This document shows, piece after piece, positions 1 to 8,489 of a stretch of 64,000 nt of DNA. Position 1 is the stretch's first letter; each line of letters opens with the position of its first letter. The stretch is from Acinetobacter lactucae (lineage in GTDB: Bacteria; Pseudomonadota; Gammaproteobacteria; Pseudomonadales; Moraxellaceae). Under the pieces are notes generated by a model. It ran no database searches. It was not told the DNA's origin and saw only the letters and a program-made list of their open reading frames with translations. The position numbers and the translations under genes are program-made. The stretch spans positions 124,001 through 188,000 of the forward strand of contig NZ_LRPE01000034.1 in NCBI RefSeq assembly GCF_001605885.1, read 5' to 3'.

Positions 1-460
1 AGAATAAAATCTGGAAAATACTATTAAAGGCCACTAGAGCAGCTACGTATTGGTTATCCCCACATGCCAAACCATTCCAGACTAAAACCATTGCAATACA
101 ACGTGCTAACCCAATTAGAATGAGACCCGTCATATATTCTGGATAGCTATGTAAAAAAATAATCGCAAGAATAAACATTAAGACTGGAGCAATAATCCAG
201 TTCTGTACCAACGATAAAGTTAGGGTTTTCTTATCTTTAAACACTTCTGGCAAAGCTGCATAGTCTACTTTTGCCAAAGGCGGATACATCATTAAAATTA
301 AACCAATCGCAATTGGAATATTAACGTTATCTATACTGAGCTGATTTAAAGACACTGATGCTTGAGGAAAGAAAACACCAATGGCTACACCTAAAGCCAT
401 AGCAATAAAAATCCATAGCGTTAGGTTTCTATCTAAAAATGATAGCTTAGATTTGGCCAT
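1..460 (-). CDS. acr3: Arsenite efflux pump, ACR3 family (3' end outside window)
   Basis: Inner-membrane carrier that exports arsenite. The frame starts at 460 and runs off the window start, so only about 153 N-terminal residues are visible. They include several hydrophobic segments and the ACR3 hallmark stretch [13 protein letters not shown] followed by CGDNQ. It is the third gene of a tight minus-strand set arsR-arsC-acr3, 10 bases after arsC, so it is probably co-transcribed and controlled by ArsR. Family assignment is confident; the rest of the gene cannot be checked. It is often labelled arsB, although it is unrelated to the E. coli ArsB fold. Confidence 0.9.
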   Translation of the reverse strand, partial: MAKSKLSFLDRNLTLWIFIAMALGVAIGVFFPQASVSLNQLSIDNVNIPIAIGLILMMYPPLAKVDYAALPEVFKDKKTLTLSLVQNWIIAPVLMFILAIIFLHSYPEYMTGLILIGLARCIAMVLVWNGLACGDNQYVAALVAFNSIFQILF

Positions 461-470
461 GTCATTCTCT

Positions 471-944
471 TTAATCAATATGCGAGATTTGGTTAATTTC
501 ATTAATAAGTTGCGAACGGCTCAAATGTGCAACATCTAATGCAAATAAAGCGTCTAAACGGCGGTTAATATGATTGACAGTCTCTTGGAACGCTTTGAGT
601 TTTTCTTCTTTTGGTAAGTCGAGATGTGACGGGTCACTTAAGCCCCAATGTGCTTTAATCGCACCACCTAAATATAGTGGGCATGCTTCTTGCGCTGCTG
701 AGTCACAAACAGTAATCACTACATCTGGTTGATATTGCTCGCAATCGTCAATCGTTTTACTCCATAAGCCATCTGTAGATAAACCTAAATTTTCAAGTGT
801 TTCAATCGTTAGCGGATGTACCTGACCAGAAGGTTTGCTGCCCGCACTATAAGCTTTCCACCCTTCTGGTGCGCGGCTATTAAATAAAACTTCTGACAAA
901 ATACTACGGCAACTATTACCCGTACATAGAAATAGAAATTTCAT
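471..944 (-). CDS. arsC: Arsenate reductase, low-molecular-weight phosphatase type
   Basis: Cytoplasmic enzyme reducing arsenate to arsenite, which Acr3 then exports. The 157-residue protein starts with the CX5R P-loop of the LMW tyrosine phosphatase fold (Cys7 to Arg13, CTGNSCR). Two further cysteines, Cys80 and Cys88 (CDSAAQEAC), sit where thioredoxin-coupled ArsC enzymes keep their redox relay, although the spacing is one residue longer than I recall for the staphylococcal enzyme. It lies 5 bases after arsR and 10 before acr3. The reductant (thioredoxin or glutaredoxin) is not decided by sequence. A second, unrelated arsenate reductase is encoded at 1363-1791. Confidence 0.92.
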   Translation of the reverse strand: MKFLFLCTGNSCRSILSEVLFNSRAPEGWKAYSAGSKPSGQVHPLTIETLENLGLSTDGLWSKTIDDCEQYQPDVVITVCDSAAQEACPLYLGGAIKAHWGLSDPSHLDLPKEEKLKAFQETVNHINRRLDALFALDVAHLSRSQLINEINQISHID

Positions 945-949
945 GATCT

Positions 950-1279
950 TTACTCACAAAAGGTAGAAATAGACCCTAGCTGACCAGACAATGGTTTCAT
1001 TGCATCGTCATCTTGCTGCGCCAAAATATTCAAAATATTGTTTGCCCAGATCGGTAGTTCAGGATTAACGCTGTAATACACCCATTGCCCCTGTCTTGAA
1101 TCAAGAAGTATGCCATGCGTGCGTAATAGGGCTAAATGTCGGGAAATTTTTGGTTGGCTCAACTCAAGCTGTTCAGTTAGCTCGCAGACACAAATATTTT
1201 GTTTGCTCAGAACTAACTTAAGAATGTTTAACCGAGTTTGATCAGAAAGACATTTAAAGAAATCGACTTGAGTGATCAT
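950..1279 (-). CDS. arsR: ArsR-family arsenic-responsive repressor
   Basis: Small winged-helix repressor that leaves its operator on binding arsenite or antimonite. It carries the family's CVC metal site (NICVCEL) at the start of the recognition region and the helix LSQPKISRHLALLR. I chose the ATG at 1279 (MITQVDFF, 109 residues), the usual family start; the frame also opens at a GTG at 1291 that lacks a ribosome site. First gene of arsR-arsC-acr3. The palindrome at 1310-1329 just upstream is the likely operator and would also control the divergent arsC at 1363. Confidence 0.92.
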   Translation of the reverse strand: MITQVDFFKCLSDQTRLNILKLVLSKQNICVCELTEQLELSQPKISRHLALLRTHGILLDSRQGQWVYYSVNPELPIWANNILNILAQQDDDAMKPLSGQLGSISTFCE

Positions 1280-1309
1280 ATATGCAGCCACTTATATTCG
1301 TTATTGCAA

Positions 1310-1329
1310 ATATACGGATATCCATATAT
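1310..1329. promoter_or_regulatory. Candidate ArsR operator palindrome
   Basis: A 20-base dyad centred on GGATATCC, with arms ATATACGGAT and ATCCATATAT and only one mismatched pair. It sits in the short gap between arsR and the divergent glutaredoxin-type arsC. Position and symmetry fit an ArsR operator shared by both directions. No binding data; the link to ArsR is inference. Confidence 0.55.
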
Positions 1330-1362
1330 AAATGCAATATCTTAATTCAATGAATAATTATC

Positions 1363-1791
1363 ATGGCGGAACTAGTGAAGATTTACCATAATCCAGCATG
1401 TGGCACATCACGCAATACATTGGCACTCATTCGTCATGCGGGGTTTGAGCCTATAGTGATTGAATATTTAAAAACACCCCCTAGTAAAGATGAACTGATT
1501 CAACTCATTAAGGATTCAAATCTAAATGTACGTGAAGCAATCCGTAAAAATGTTGATCCCTATAAAGATTTAGAACTTGAACAAGACTATTGGACCGACG
1601 AACAGTTAATTGATTTTATGGTTCAGTACCCAATTTTAATTAATCGCCCATTTGTGGTTACATCCAAAGGCACACGCCTTTGCCGCCCTTCTGAGGTTGT
1701 ATTAGACATTTTAGATTCACAAAACTTAGGCTATTTCGCAAAAGAAGATGGTGAAGTGATCATTGATGAACAAGGTCGGCGTATAAAGTAA
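1363..1791 (+). CDS. arsC: Arsenate reductase, glutaredoxin-coupled type
   Basis: Glutathione/glutaredoxin-dependent arsenate reductase, 142 residues, very close to the E. coli plasmid ArsC family. The catalytic Cys13 is in YHNPACGTSRN, and the three oxyanion-binding arginines expected one position after E. coli R60, R94 and R107 are present (Arg61, Arg95, Arg108, the last in GTRLCRPS). Transcribed away from arsR across a 70-base gap holding the palindrome, so probably ArsR-controlled. Followed by a strong hairpin terminator. It is unrelated in fold to the LMW-phosphatase ArsC at 471-944, giving the locus two routes to arsenite. Confidence 0.93.
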   Translation: MAELVKIYHNPACGTSRNTLALIRHAGFEPIVIEYLKTPPSKDELIQLIKDSNLNVREAIRKNVDPYKDLELEQDYWTDEQLIDFMVQYPILINRPFVVTSKGTRLCRPSEVVLDILDSQNLGYFAKEDGEVIIDEQGRRIK

Positions 1792-1811
1792 TTAAAGATA
1801 CTTATTAATAT

Positions 1812-1847
1812 AAAAAGCTAAATGGCGTAACACCATTTAGCTTTTTT
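1812..1847 (+). terminator. Rho-independent terminator after arsC
   Basis: Perfect 14-base inverted repeat AAAAAGCTAAATGG / CCATTTAGCTTTTT with a 7-base loop and a T run. The A-rich 5' arm makes it usable on the minus strand too, where the XapX gene ends about 13 bases away. Confidence 0.85.
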
Positions 1848-1859
1848 GAGTGAAACAGA

Positions 1860-2021
1860 TTAAAAATAAGACTTAATAAAAGGAAGAAGTTGCTCTCCGA
1901 TTACCATGCCTAATAACCCCACTAATGCAACAAGAGGCGGAGCTGGTGACTTCACATTTAAAACATAATATAAGATACCAACGAGTAGCCCTACAGCCAA
2001 AGATAACAAGTACATTTTCAT
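1860..2021 (-). CDS. XapX domain small membrane protein (DUF1427)
   Basis: A 53-residue hydrophobic protein with two membrane segments around a conserved centre, KSPAPPLVALVGLLGM followed by IGEQ, which is the XapX signature. No biochemical function is established for the family. Start ATG at 2021 has an AAGG element 9-12 bases upstream. It is the last gene of a minus-strand run behind the amidohydrolase (57-base gap) and isochorismatase-like hydrolase; in my recollection XapX genes recur beside such amidohydrolases, suggesting an accessory membrane role. Assignment to the family is confident, the role is not. Confidence 0.85.
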   Translation of the reverse strand: MKMYLLSLAVGLLVGILYYVLNVKSPAPPLVALVGLLGMVIGEQLLPFIKSYF

Positions 2022-2077
2022 CGTACATACCTTAAGGAATCAAGCCATTTAACGAGGCAGATTCCCATACTGTTTAT

Positions 2078-3952
2078 TTAAAATGCAAAACACGAGCACC
2101 CGAGCGCACCCCAGAAAGATGTTTTGTCCTTATCATTTACAGGAACATCAAGCATCCACGCATGGCTATGTCCATGCACGCCACAGCTGCTAGCACAAGC
2201 ACACAATGCACTTTGTGACTGTAATGACTGATTCGAAGGTGCATTACGGTTTTCAGATAAACGCCACTGACCACCAAAACGTTTTACTGGCGACCATGTT
2301 GGTGATGCTGGCGGTAACGATGGATCATCTTGCTTGAATTCTGCCCCTGCATATACTACTTTTCCACCCAAAATGGTCAGTACAGACTCAATCCATTGGA
2401 TATCTTCTGCTTCAACTTTAAAGTAGTCATCTGACAATACAACTAAGTCAGCAAGTTCTCCTGCTGTGAGTGAACCTTTGACATCTTTTTCACCTGAGAA
2501 CCAAGCCGAACCTTTAGTCCAGAGTTTAAGTGCTGTCTGACGGTCTAATAGATTTTTTTCATCATAGAGCGGTAAACCACCGACTGTTTTACCAGTACTT
2601 AGCCAGTACAAACACACCCAAGGGTTATAGGATGCAACTCGAGTCGCATCTGTTCCCGCACCGACAGGAACACCGAGCTCTAACATTTTCTTGACTGGTG
2701 GTGTTGCTTGAGCAGCCTCGGCACCATAGCATTTTACGAAAATCTCACCTTGATATGCCATACGATGTTGAATGGCAATACCACCACCCAACGCACCAAT
2801 ACGTTCGATATTACGCTCAGATACAGTTTCGGCATGATCAATAATAAATCGAGTGGCAAATGGCTGTTTTGAATTGACGCGCTCAAATACATTGAGTAAA
2901 CGATTAATACTTTCATCATAGGTTGCATGAATACGGAATGGCCATTTCTTTTCAGCCAAGTGCTCTACGATGGCTTCGAGTTCACCTTCCATTTTTTCTG
3001 GTAAATCTGGACGTGGCTCATAGAAATCTTCAAAGTCACCCGCCGACCAAGTCAGATTCTCACCTGCTCCATTCATTCTAAATAGTTCATCACCATCGCC
3101 CGGAAATGTCATTTCTGTCCAGCGTCGATAATCATCAAGCTCTTGGCCTGCCTTTTGAGCAAATAAGTTATAAGCAATTCGCACTGTCATTTGATTTAGA
3201 TCGTGTAATTGTTTAATCACATCATAATCTTCAGGATAGTTTTGACCGCCACCGCCTGCATCAATTGCGGAAGTAATACCTAATCGGTTCAACTCACGCA
3301 TGAAATGACGAGTTGAATTGACTTGATCTTCAACTGGCAATTTCGGTGCTTTCCCTAAGGTCGAATATAAAATCATAGCCGATGGCGTAGCAAGCAACAG
3401 TCCTGTTGGCTCACCTTTTTCATTTCGTACAATTTTGCCGCCAGGTGGGTCAGGTGTATCTTTGTTAAAGCCTAATACATCAAGGGCAGCTCGATTCAAC
3501 AAGGCGCTGGCGTATAAATGCAAAACAAAGACAGGAGTATCTGGCGCAGCTTTATTAATTTCTTCTAAAGTCGGTAAACGCTTTTCGGCAAATTGAAACT
3601 CAGTCCAACCGCCTACTACACGGACCCATTGTGGAGCTGGCGTATTATCTGCTTGCTCTTTAAGTAAGCGTAGTGCATCTGCAACGGATGGCACACCTTC
3701 CCAGCGCAGCTCCATATTATAATTTAGGCCGCCACGAATAATGTGCAGATGACTGTCATTTAGTCCCGGTATAACACGACGGCCATTTAAGTCTACAACT
3801 TTGCTGGTTGCTGCTGCCAGCTTCATGATTTCATCATTTGTGCCAGTGCGTACAACTTTACCGTCTGCTATGGCAATTGCTTGTACTTCTGGATTTTTAG
3901 GATCTAGTGTGGTGATTTTACCGTTTTTGAGTATGAGGTTTATTTCGGTCAT
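2078..3952 (-). CDS. Amidohydrolase family 3 (YtcJ-like) with Cys/His-rich tail
   Basis: Metal-dependent hydrolase of the YtcJ/AepA branch, 624 residues; substrate unknown, and the family cleaves amide or formamide bonds. The metal-site motif NDSHLHIIRGG is near residue 70, with the expected later residues DHAE and GAGTDATR. The ATG at 3952 is preceded by GGAG at 6-base spacing, so I prefer it over the in-frame ATG at 3964. The last 45 residues are odd for the fold: clustered Cys and His (CACASSCGVHGHSH, and CSC at the end), possibly a metal-binding tail. Downstream of an isochorismatase-like gene and upstream of XapX; probably one transcript. Confidence 0.88.
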   Translation of the reverse strand: MTEINLILKNGKITTLDPKNPEVQAIAIADGKVVRTGTNDEIMKLAAATSKVVDLNGRRVIPGLNDSHLHIIRGGLNYNMELRWEGVPSVADALRLLKEQADNTPAPQWVRVVGGWTEFQFAEKRLPTLEEINKAAPDTPVFVLHLYASALLNRAALDVLGFNKDTPDPPGGKIVRNEKGEPTGLLLATPSAMILYSTLGKAPKLPVEDQVNSTRHFMRELNRLGITSAIDAGGGGQNYPEDYDVIKQLHDLNQMTVRIAYNLFAQKAGQELDDYRRWTEMTFPGDGDELFRMNGAGENLTWSAGDFEDFYEPRPDLPEKMEGELEAIVEHLAEKKWPFRIHATYDESINRLLNVFERVNSKQPFATRFIIDHAETVSERNIERIGALGGGIAIQHRMAYQGEIFVKCYGAEAAQATPPVKKMLELGVPVGAGTDATRVASYNPWVCLYWLSTGKTVGGLPLYDEKNLLDRQTALKLWTKGSAWFSGEKDVKGSLTAGELADLVVLSDDYFKVEAEDIQWIESVLTILGGKVVYAGAEFKQDDPSLPPASPTWSPVKRFGGQWRLSENRNAPSNQSLQSQSALCACASSCGVHGHSHAWMLDVPVNDKDKTSFWGALGCSCFAF

Positions 3953-4061
3953 TCTGAACTCCATTCTTGTGAATTATCGTTCTAAAAAATAAAGGCATAT
4001 CTGTATTAATATCGCTTAAATATTGAATACTAGACATGCCTTTACCTAAATCAGTTCTGTT

Positions 4062-4748
4062 TTATTTTGCAGAAACTGGTGCAAGTACTTCGTGTTTTGA
4101 CGTTGTACGCTCAGGTGCCTTATGTACCATTGTATAGGCATAGTCCACACCCATACCGTAAGCACCAGAATGCTCACGTACAATTGCCATAACTGCATCA
4201 TACGTATCACGATGTGCCCAATCACGCTGCCATTCAAGTAGTACTTGTTGCCAAGTTACAGGAACCACACCCGCTTGGATCATACGTTGCATGGCATAGT
4301 CATGTGCTTCTTTCGATGTACCACCCGAAGCATCTGCAACCATATAGATTTCATAATCCCCTTCAAGCATGGCACCAAAAGCAAAGGTGTTATTGCACAC
4401 TTCAGTCCATAGACCTGAAACAATCACTTTTTTACGATTATTTTTTGCAAGCGAATCACGTACCTTTTGGTCATCCCATGAATTCATTGAAGTACGTTCT
4501 AATAAAGGAGCATCCGGAAATACATCTAAAAGTTCTGGATAGGTATGTCCAGAGAAGCTTTCTGTTTCAACCGTCGTAATGGTGACAGGAATATTAAATG
4601 TTTTAGCTGCTTTTGCTAACCCTACAGTATTATTTTTTAATACTTGGCGATCTATTGACTGTACCCCAAAAGCCATTTGTGGCTGATGATCAATAAAAAT
4701 AACCTGACAATTCGTTGGTGAAAGTTGTTCTAAAAGTGACTTATTCAT
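4062..4748 (-). CDS. Isochorismatase-like cysteine hydrolase (YcaC type)
   Basis: Cytoplasmic hydrolase of the isochorismatase-like fold, 228 residues. Asp near residue 21 (FIDHQPQMAF) and Cys in SGLWTEVCNN supply the family nucleophile machinery, and the overall pattern is that of E. coli YcaC, whose true substrate is unsettled. The start at 4748 is supported by GGAG with 7-base spacing; the frame extends upstream to 4808 without support. First gene of the minus-strand set with the amidohydrolase and XapX, and divergent from a LysR gene that probably controls it. Amide or carbamate hydrolysis is inferred from the two hydrolases being neighbours. Confidence 0.88.
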   Translation of the reverse strand: MNKSLLEQLSPTNCQVIFIDHQPQMAFGVQSIDRQVLKNNTVGLAKAAKTFNIPVTITTVETESFSGHTYPELLDVFPDAPLLERTSMNSWDDQKVRDSLAKNNRKKVIVSGLWTEVCNNTFAFGAMLEGDYEIYMVADASGGTSKEAHDYAMQRMIQAGVVPVTWQQVLLEWQRDWAHRDTYDAVMAIVREHSGAYGMGVDYAYTMVHKAPERTTSKHEVLAPVSAK

Positions 4749-4853
4749 GGGTAAACTCCAATATTCCTTATGAGTAATGCATTTAAATTGCTTACTGGTC
4801 ACTATCAAAACAGATAAAAATGTAAAAGCATAGACAGCAAATCAGCACGAATC

Positions 4854-4872
4854 TGTATCCTGTATGGATACA
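4854..4872. promoter_or_regulatory. Palindrome in hydrolase/LysR divergent gap
   Basis: Inverted repeat TGTATCC-N5-GGATACA in the 196-base gap between the hydrolase operon and the divergent LysR gene. Perfect 7-base arms and the location fit a LysR operator, though the spacing is not the textbook T-N11-A. Inference only. Confidence 0.45.
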
Positions 4873-4944
4873 ATAGAAACAATGATTGCTTTTTAATTTT
4901 TATAGTTTAATCATGGATATATATTTTTTAACTTTTAGTTATCC

Positions 4945-5835
4945 ATGGATCGATTAGACTGTATTTCCACTTTTGTAAGTGTCGTAGAACATGGGAATTT
5001 TAGTAGCGCAGCCAGAGCACTCGATATCTCTCGTGACTTAGTGGCCAAACGTGTTTGCTACCTCGAAAATGACCTAAAAACCACACTATTAACCCGCACC
5101 ACCAGACAGATGAACCTCACCTCTTGTGGGGAAAAGTTTTATCAGCATAGTAAAGTCATTTTAAGTGAGTTCGAATGGGCTGCCTATGAAATTAGCTATA
5201 ACCAGCAATATCCTGAAGGTGAACTCAAGCTCAATACGCCAATGTCTTTTAGCAATATTTTTCTTCAACAGATCATTTCAGACTTTATTGAGAAATATCC
5301 CAGCATAAAAATTGATTTATTCATGACGGATCAACTATTAGACATGAATAACAATAAATTTGATTTAACTATTCGTGTAGATGGTTCTCCTCCAAATTTG
5401 GCAAATAGTAAAATTTTAAATACCTATCAGCGCTATTTATATGCAACACCAGAATATTTTAAACAGCATGGATTACCGGATTCGTTAGAAGAACTTAAAG
5501 AACATAAATTTCTGATTTACTATCAAGATAGTCGACATAAGAAATTGATTTTCCAGAAAGATCAAAAAGAAGTATCGTTCAATTGCTTCCCAGTAATGAC
5601 CTGTAATAATGGTGAATTATTATTAGATATGTGCCTAAAAGACCACGGTATTGTTTTTCTTCCAGAGTTTATTGCAGAACCTTACTACAAAGAAGGTAAA
5701 TTACAGAAGTGTTTGGAGGACTACACCAGTCAGCCGCTTCACTTATATGTGACATGGCCAAACCGTAAAATTCTATCGAAGAAAGTAAAACTATTTATTG
5801 ATTTTCTGACGCAACAAATCGTTCCTATAAAATAA
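4945..5835 (+). CDS. LysR-family transcriptional regulator
   Basis: 296-residue LysR regulator: N-terminal winged helix (residues 1-60, NFSSAARALDISRDLVAKRV) and a periplasmic-binding-like effector domain. The TTRQMNLT pattern after the helix puts it in the CrgA/DmlR-like branch. Divergent from the isochorismatase, amidohydrolase and XapX genes, which are its likely targets; the palindrome at 4854-4872 lies between. The inducer cannot be read from sequence. Confidence 0.92.
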   Translation: MDRLDCISTFVSVVEHGNFSSAARALDISRDLVAKRVCYLENDLKTTLLTRTTRQMNLTSCGEKFYQHSKVILSEFEWAAYEISYNQQYPEGELKLNTPMSFSNIFLQQIISDFIEKYPSIKIDLFMTDQLLDMNNNKFDLTIRVDGSPPNLANSKILNTYQRYLYATPEYFKQHGLPDSLEELKEHKFLIYYQDSRHKKLIFQKDQKEVSFNCFPVMTCNNGELLLDMCLKDHGIVFLPEFIAEPYYKEGKLQKCLEDYTSQPLHLYVTWPNRKILSKKVKLFIDFLTQQIVPIK

Positions 5836-5883
5836 CCAGAGTGGGCCTTTTCAATAAGAAAAGGCCCAATACTTTTAGCTAGT

Positions 5884-6624
5884 TTAAATAGCTTCAATTT
5901 TCTTATTTTTAAATAAATTTAATAAGTTTTGTTCTGCTGATGCTGTACTATTTTCTTCAATAAATGTCGTCGCGTAGTGTTCTAAATGCTCTTCCATCAA
6001 TTGAGTAGCTAATTTTTCATTTCCTTGCTCAATGGCATCTAAAATCGCACGGTGTTCATCTGCTGAACAATTATTATGTTTTGGAATTTCATATAACCCA
6101 ATTAATAACGAAGTTCGCGCAATTAGTGTCTGCAAATAACTGGTCATGATCGAATTCTGATTTGCTTCAATCAGCTTTAAATGAAATTGACCTGATAGCT
6201 TAATCCACTCAGCCCAATTTCCAACTAAACGCTCCTGTGACTCTTGCTCTACCAAGGTCCGAAGCTCAATAAAATCTAGGCCATCTGACTTTTGTGCTAG
6301 TTTTTTTACAGTAGCGATTTCAAGCATGCTGCGTGCTTCAAAGACTTCTTTTGTTTCATCAAGGCTATGTTTTGCGATGAGTGCTCCACGATTGGGCTGA
6401 ATTTCTATGACCTTATCATGGGCAAGTTTTACAAAAACACGTCTTAGTACTCCTCGCGTTACACCGAATGCTTCACACAAAGGTGCTTCAACTAAACGTG
6501 CGCCAGGGGCAAGTTGTCGATTTAAAATCGCATCAACAATTGCGTTATATATATGGTCATCAATTTCATCATTGCTCATTTCTACGGCTTTTTTTGGTGC
6601 ATTTGATGGCATTGATTTCTCCAT
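5884..6624 (-). CDS. GntR-family regulator, FCD/FadR type
   Basis: 246-residue repressor-type regulator with a GntR winged helix (about residues 20-85, APLCEAFGVTRGVLRRVF) and an all-helical FCD effector domain (about 95-225) that typically binds small carboxylates with a metal. Two starts are possible: ATG 6624 behind GGAGG at long spacing, and ATG 6612 behind GGAG at 6 bases. It is divergent from the NCS1 transporter and hydantoin racemase genes, separated by 386 bases carrying two palindromes of the TTGTRCACAA kind that fit this regulator class. Probably represses that pair and releases on a pathway intermediate. Confidence 0.9.
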   Translation of the reverse strand: MEKSMPSNAPKKAVEMSNDEIDDHIYNAIVDAILNRQLAPGARLVEAPLCEAFGVTRGVLRRVFVKLAHDKVIEIQPNRGALIAKHSLDETKEVFEARSMLEIATVKKLAQKSDGLDFIELRTLVEQESQERLVGNWAEWIKLSGQFHLKLIEANQNSIMTSYLQTLIARTSLLIGLYEIPKHNNCSADEHRAILDAIEQGNEKLATQLMEEHLEHYATTFIEENSTASAEQNLLNLFKNKKIEAI

Positions 6625-6908
6625 TTTTATTGATGCCTCCTCTTTTTAAAACTTTATCTAATGACAATAGTGTAAGTTTAACTTAAGCATTTGGAAATAT
6701 TTCTCTCATTTCCACAACACTTCTATTGAACAGAACAATTTAATATTAGATCCCTAAATATCTACTTATACACCTAAATTTATTTACTTTTTATAAAAAA
6801 TTAAGCACTTCTCCTTTTATAAATCTGTCTCTTCATATCCAAAATTCATACCAGTTTAAATAACTCATAAGCGCACTTCTTAAATTTGGCATAACTTTTG
6901 CTCAATTA

Positions 6909-6945
6909 AAATTGTGCACAATTTAAATATAACATTGTACACAAT
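6909..6945. promoter_or_regulatory. Twin operator palindromes upstream of NCS1 transporter
   Basis: A perfect 16-base palindrome AAATTGTGCACAATTT at 6909-6924 and a second, near-palindromic ATTGTACACAAT at 6934-6945, with centres about 23 bases apart, so on roughly the same helix face. Both share TTGTRCACAA, compatible with an FCD-type GntR protein. They lie about 65-100 bases before the transporter start. The rest of the 6625-7010 gap is AT-rich with no gene. Confidence 0.6.
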
Positions 6946-7010
6946 TTTAATTTCATTCTTTTAGACAGAACAACAATGCTGCTGAAAGTGCCTCCATCTT
7001 AAGGAAGTGA

Positions 7011-8489
7011 GTGTTCAAGATGAATAATACCGAAGCAATAATTAAACCTTCTTATGATGCAAAACTGACAAATCAAGACTTAGCTCCTTTAAAAAAGCAA
7101 ACATGGGGCGCTTATAATATTTTTGCTTTCTGGATGTCTGATGTTCATAGTGTCGGCGGTTATGTCATGGCTGGGAGCCTTTTTGCACTTGGGCTAAATA
7201 GCTGGCAGGTACTTTTATCTTTACTCATCGGCATCGCCATAGTTCAGTTTTTTACAAACCTCATTGCCAAGTCTAGCCAGCAAACTGGCACACCCTATCC
7301 TGTTATTTGCCGCGCAACCTTCGGTGTGCTTGGTGCAAATATTCCTGCTGTTATTCGTGGGCTTATTGCTGTCGCATGGTATGGCATTCAAACCTATTTG
7401 GCATCCAGTGCCTTTTTATTGGTTATTTTAAAGTTCTTTCCAGAATGGTCAGTCTATGCCGATGTTTCAACTTATGGCTTTCTTGGACTTTCCTATTTAG
7501 GATGGGTTGGCTTCATGCTACTTTGGCTACTGCAAGCGATTGTTTTTTGGTCTGGCATGGACAGCATTCGTAAGTTCATTGACTGGGCGGGTCCGGCTGT
7601 CTACATCGTAATGTTTGCGATGGCAGTCTGGCTCATCTGGAAAGCTGGCTGGCAGAATATTGATTTAAATTTAAGTGGGGTTCAATACGACGGTTTTGCA
7701 GTTGTCCCAGTCATGATTGGTGCTATTGCTCTCGTTGTTTCATATTTTTCAGGGCCGATGTTGAACTTTGGCGACTTCTCTCGTTATGGCAAAAGCTTTA
7801 ATGCCATTAAAATGGGCAACTTTCTTGGACTACCGATTAACTTCTTAGGTTTTTCTTTACTCACTGTGGTTTGTATTGCAGCAACTTTGCCAGTGTACGG
7901 CAGGCTCATTACCGACCCCGTCGAAATGGTTGGTAAACTTGATAATACTTTTGTGGTGATTTTAGGTAGCTTGACCTTAATGATTGCCACCATCGGAATT
8001 AATATTGTCGCTAACTTTGTTTCTCCGGCGTTTGATTTTTCTAATGTCTCACCGAGTAAAATTAGCTGGCGCATGGGTGGAATGATTGCGGCAGTGGGTT
8101 CAATTTTTATTACGCCATGGAATTTATTTAATAACCCTCAAGTGATCCATTACACCATTGATATTTTAGGTGCATTTATTGGTCCACTCTTTGGCGTATT
8201 GCTCGCCGATTTTTATCTCATTAAAAAACAGAAAATCGTGGTAGATGATTTATATACCTTAGATATCAAAGGTTCATATTGGTACAAAAATGGTTATAAC
8301 CACTCTGCCTTTTATGCCTTAATTCCAGCTTCATTAATTCCTATTCTCTGCGTACTTTTACCACAACTCTCTGGGCTGGCTAATTTCACATGGTTTATTG
8401 GGATGGGATTCGGTTTCATTATCTACCGATTTCTTAACCAACCGCTTGGCCATACTAAATCGGCAATGACTAAGGTAAAAGTACAATGA
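7011..8489 (+). CDS. NCS1-family nucleobase/hydantoin:cation symporter
   Basis: Inner-membrane symporter with about 12 membrane helices, 492 residues, the usual length for NCS1 (Mhp1, PucI, CodB relatives). Visible motifs include WMSDVHSVGGY in helix 1 and QTGTPYPVICRATFG in helices 2-3. The frame starts with GTG at 7011 (AAGGA at 5-base spacing); the ATG at 7020 is too far from that site. Its stop overlaps the racemase start by 4 bases, so the substrate is likely a hydantoin, allantoin or related ring compound that the racemase handles. Divergent FCD-type GntR regulator. Confidence 0.88.
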   Translation: MFKMNNTEAIIKPSYDAKLTNQDLAPLKKQTWGAYNIFAFWMSDVHSVGGYVMAGSLFALGLNSWQVLLSLLIGIAIVQFFTNLIAKSSQQTGTPYPVICRATFGVLGANIPAVIRGLIAVAWYGIQTYLASSAFLLVILKFFPEWSVYADVSTYGFLGLSYLGWVGFMLLWLLQAIVFWSGMDSIRKFIDWAGPAVYIVMFAMAVWLIWKAGWQNIDLNLSGVQYDGFAVVPVMIGAIALVVSYFSGPMLNFGDFSRYGKSFNAIKMGNFLGLPINFLGFSLLTVVCIAATLPVYGRLITDPVEMVGKLDNTFVVILGSLTLMIATIGINIVANFVSPAFDFSNVSPSKISWRMGGMIAAVGSIFITPWNLFNNPQVIHYTIDILGAFIGPLFGVLLADFYLIKKQKIVVDDLYTLDIKGSYWYKNGYNHSAFYALIPASLIPILCVLLPQLSGLANFTWFIGMGFGFIIYRFLNQPLGHTKSAMTKVKVQ

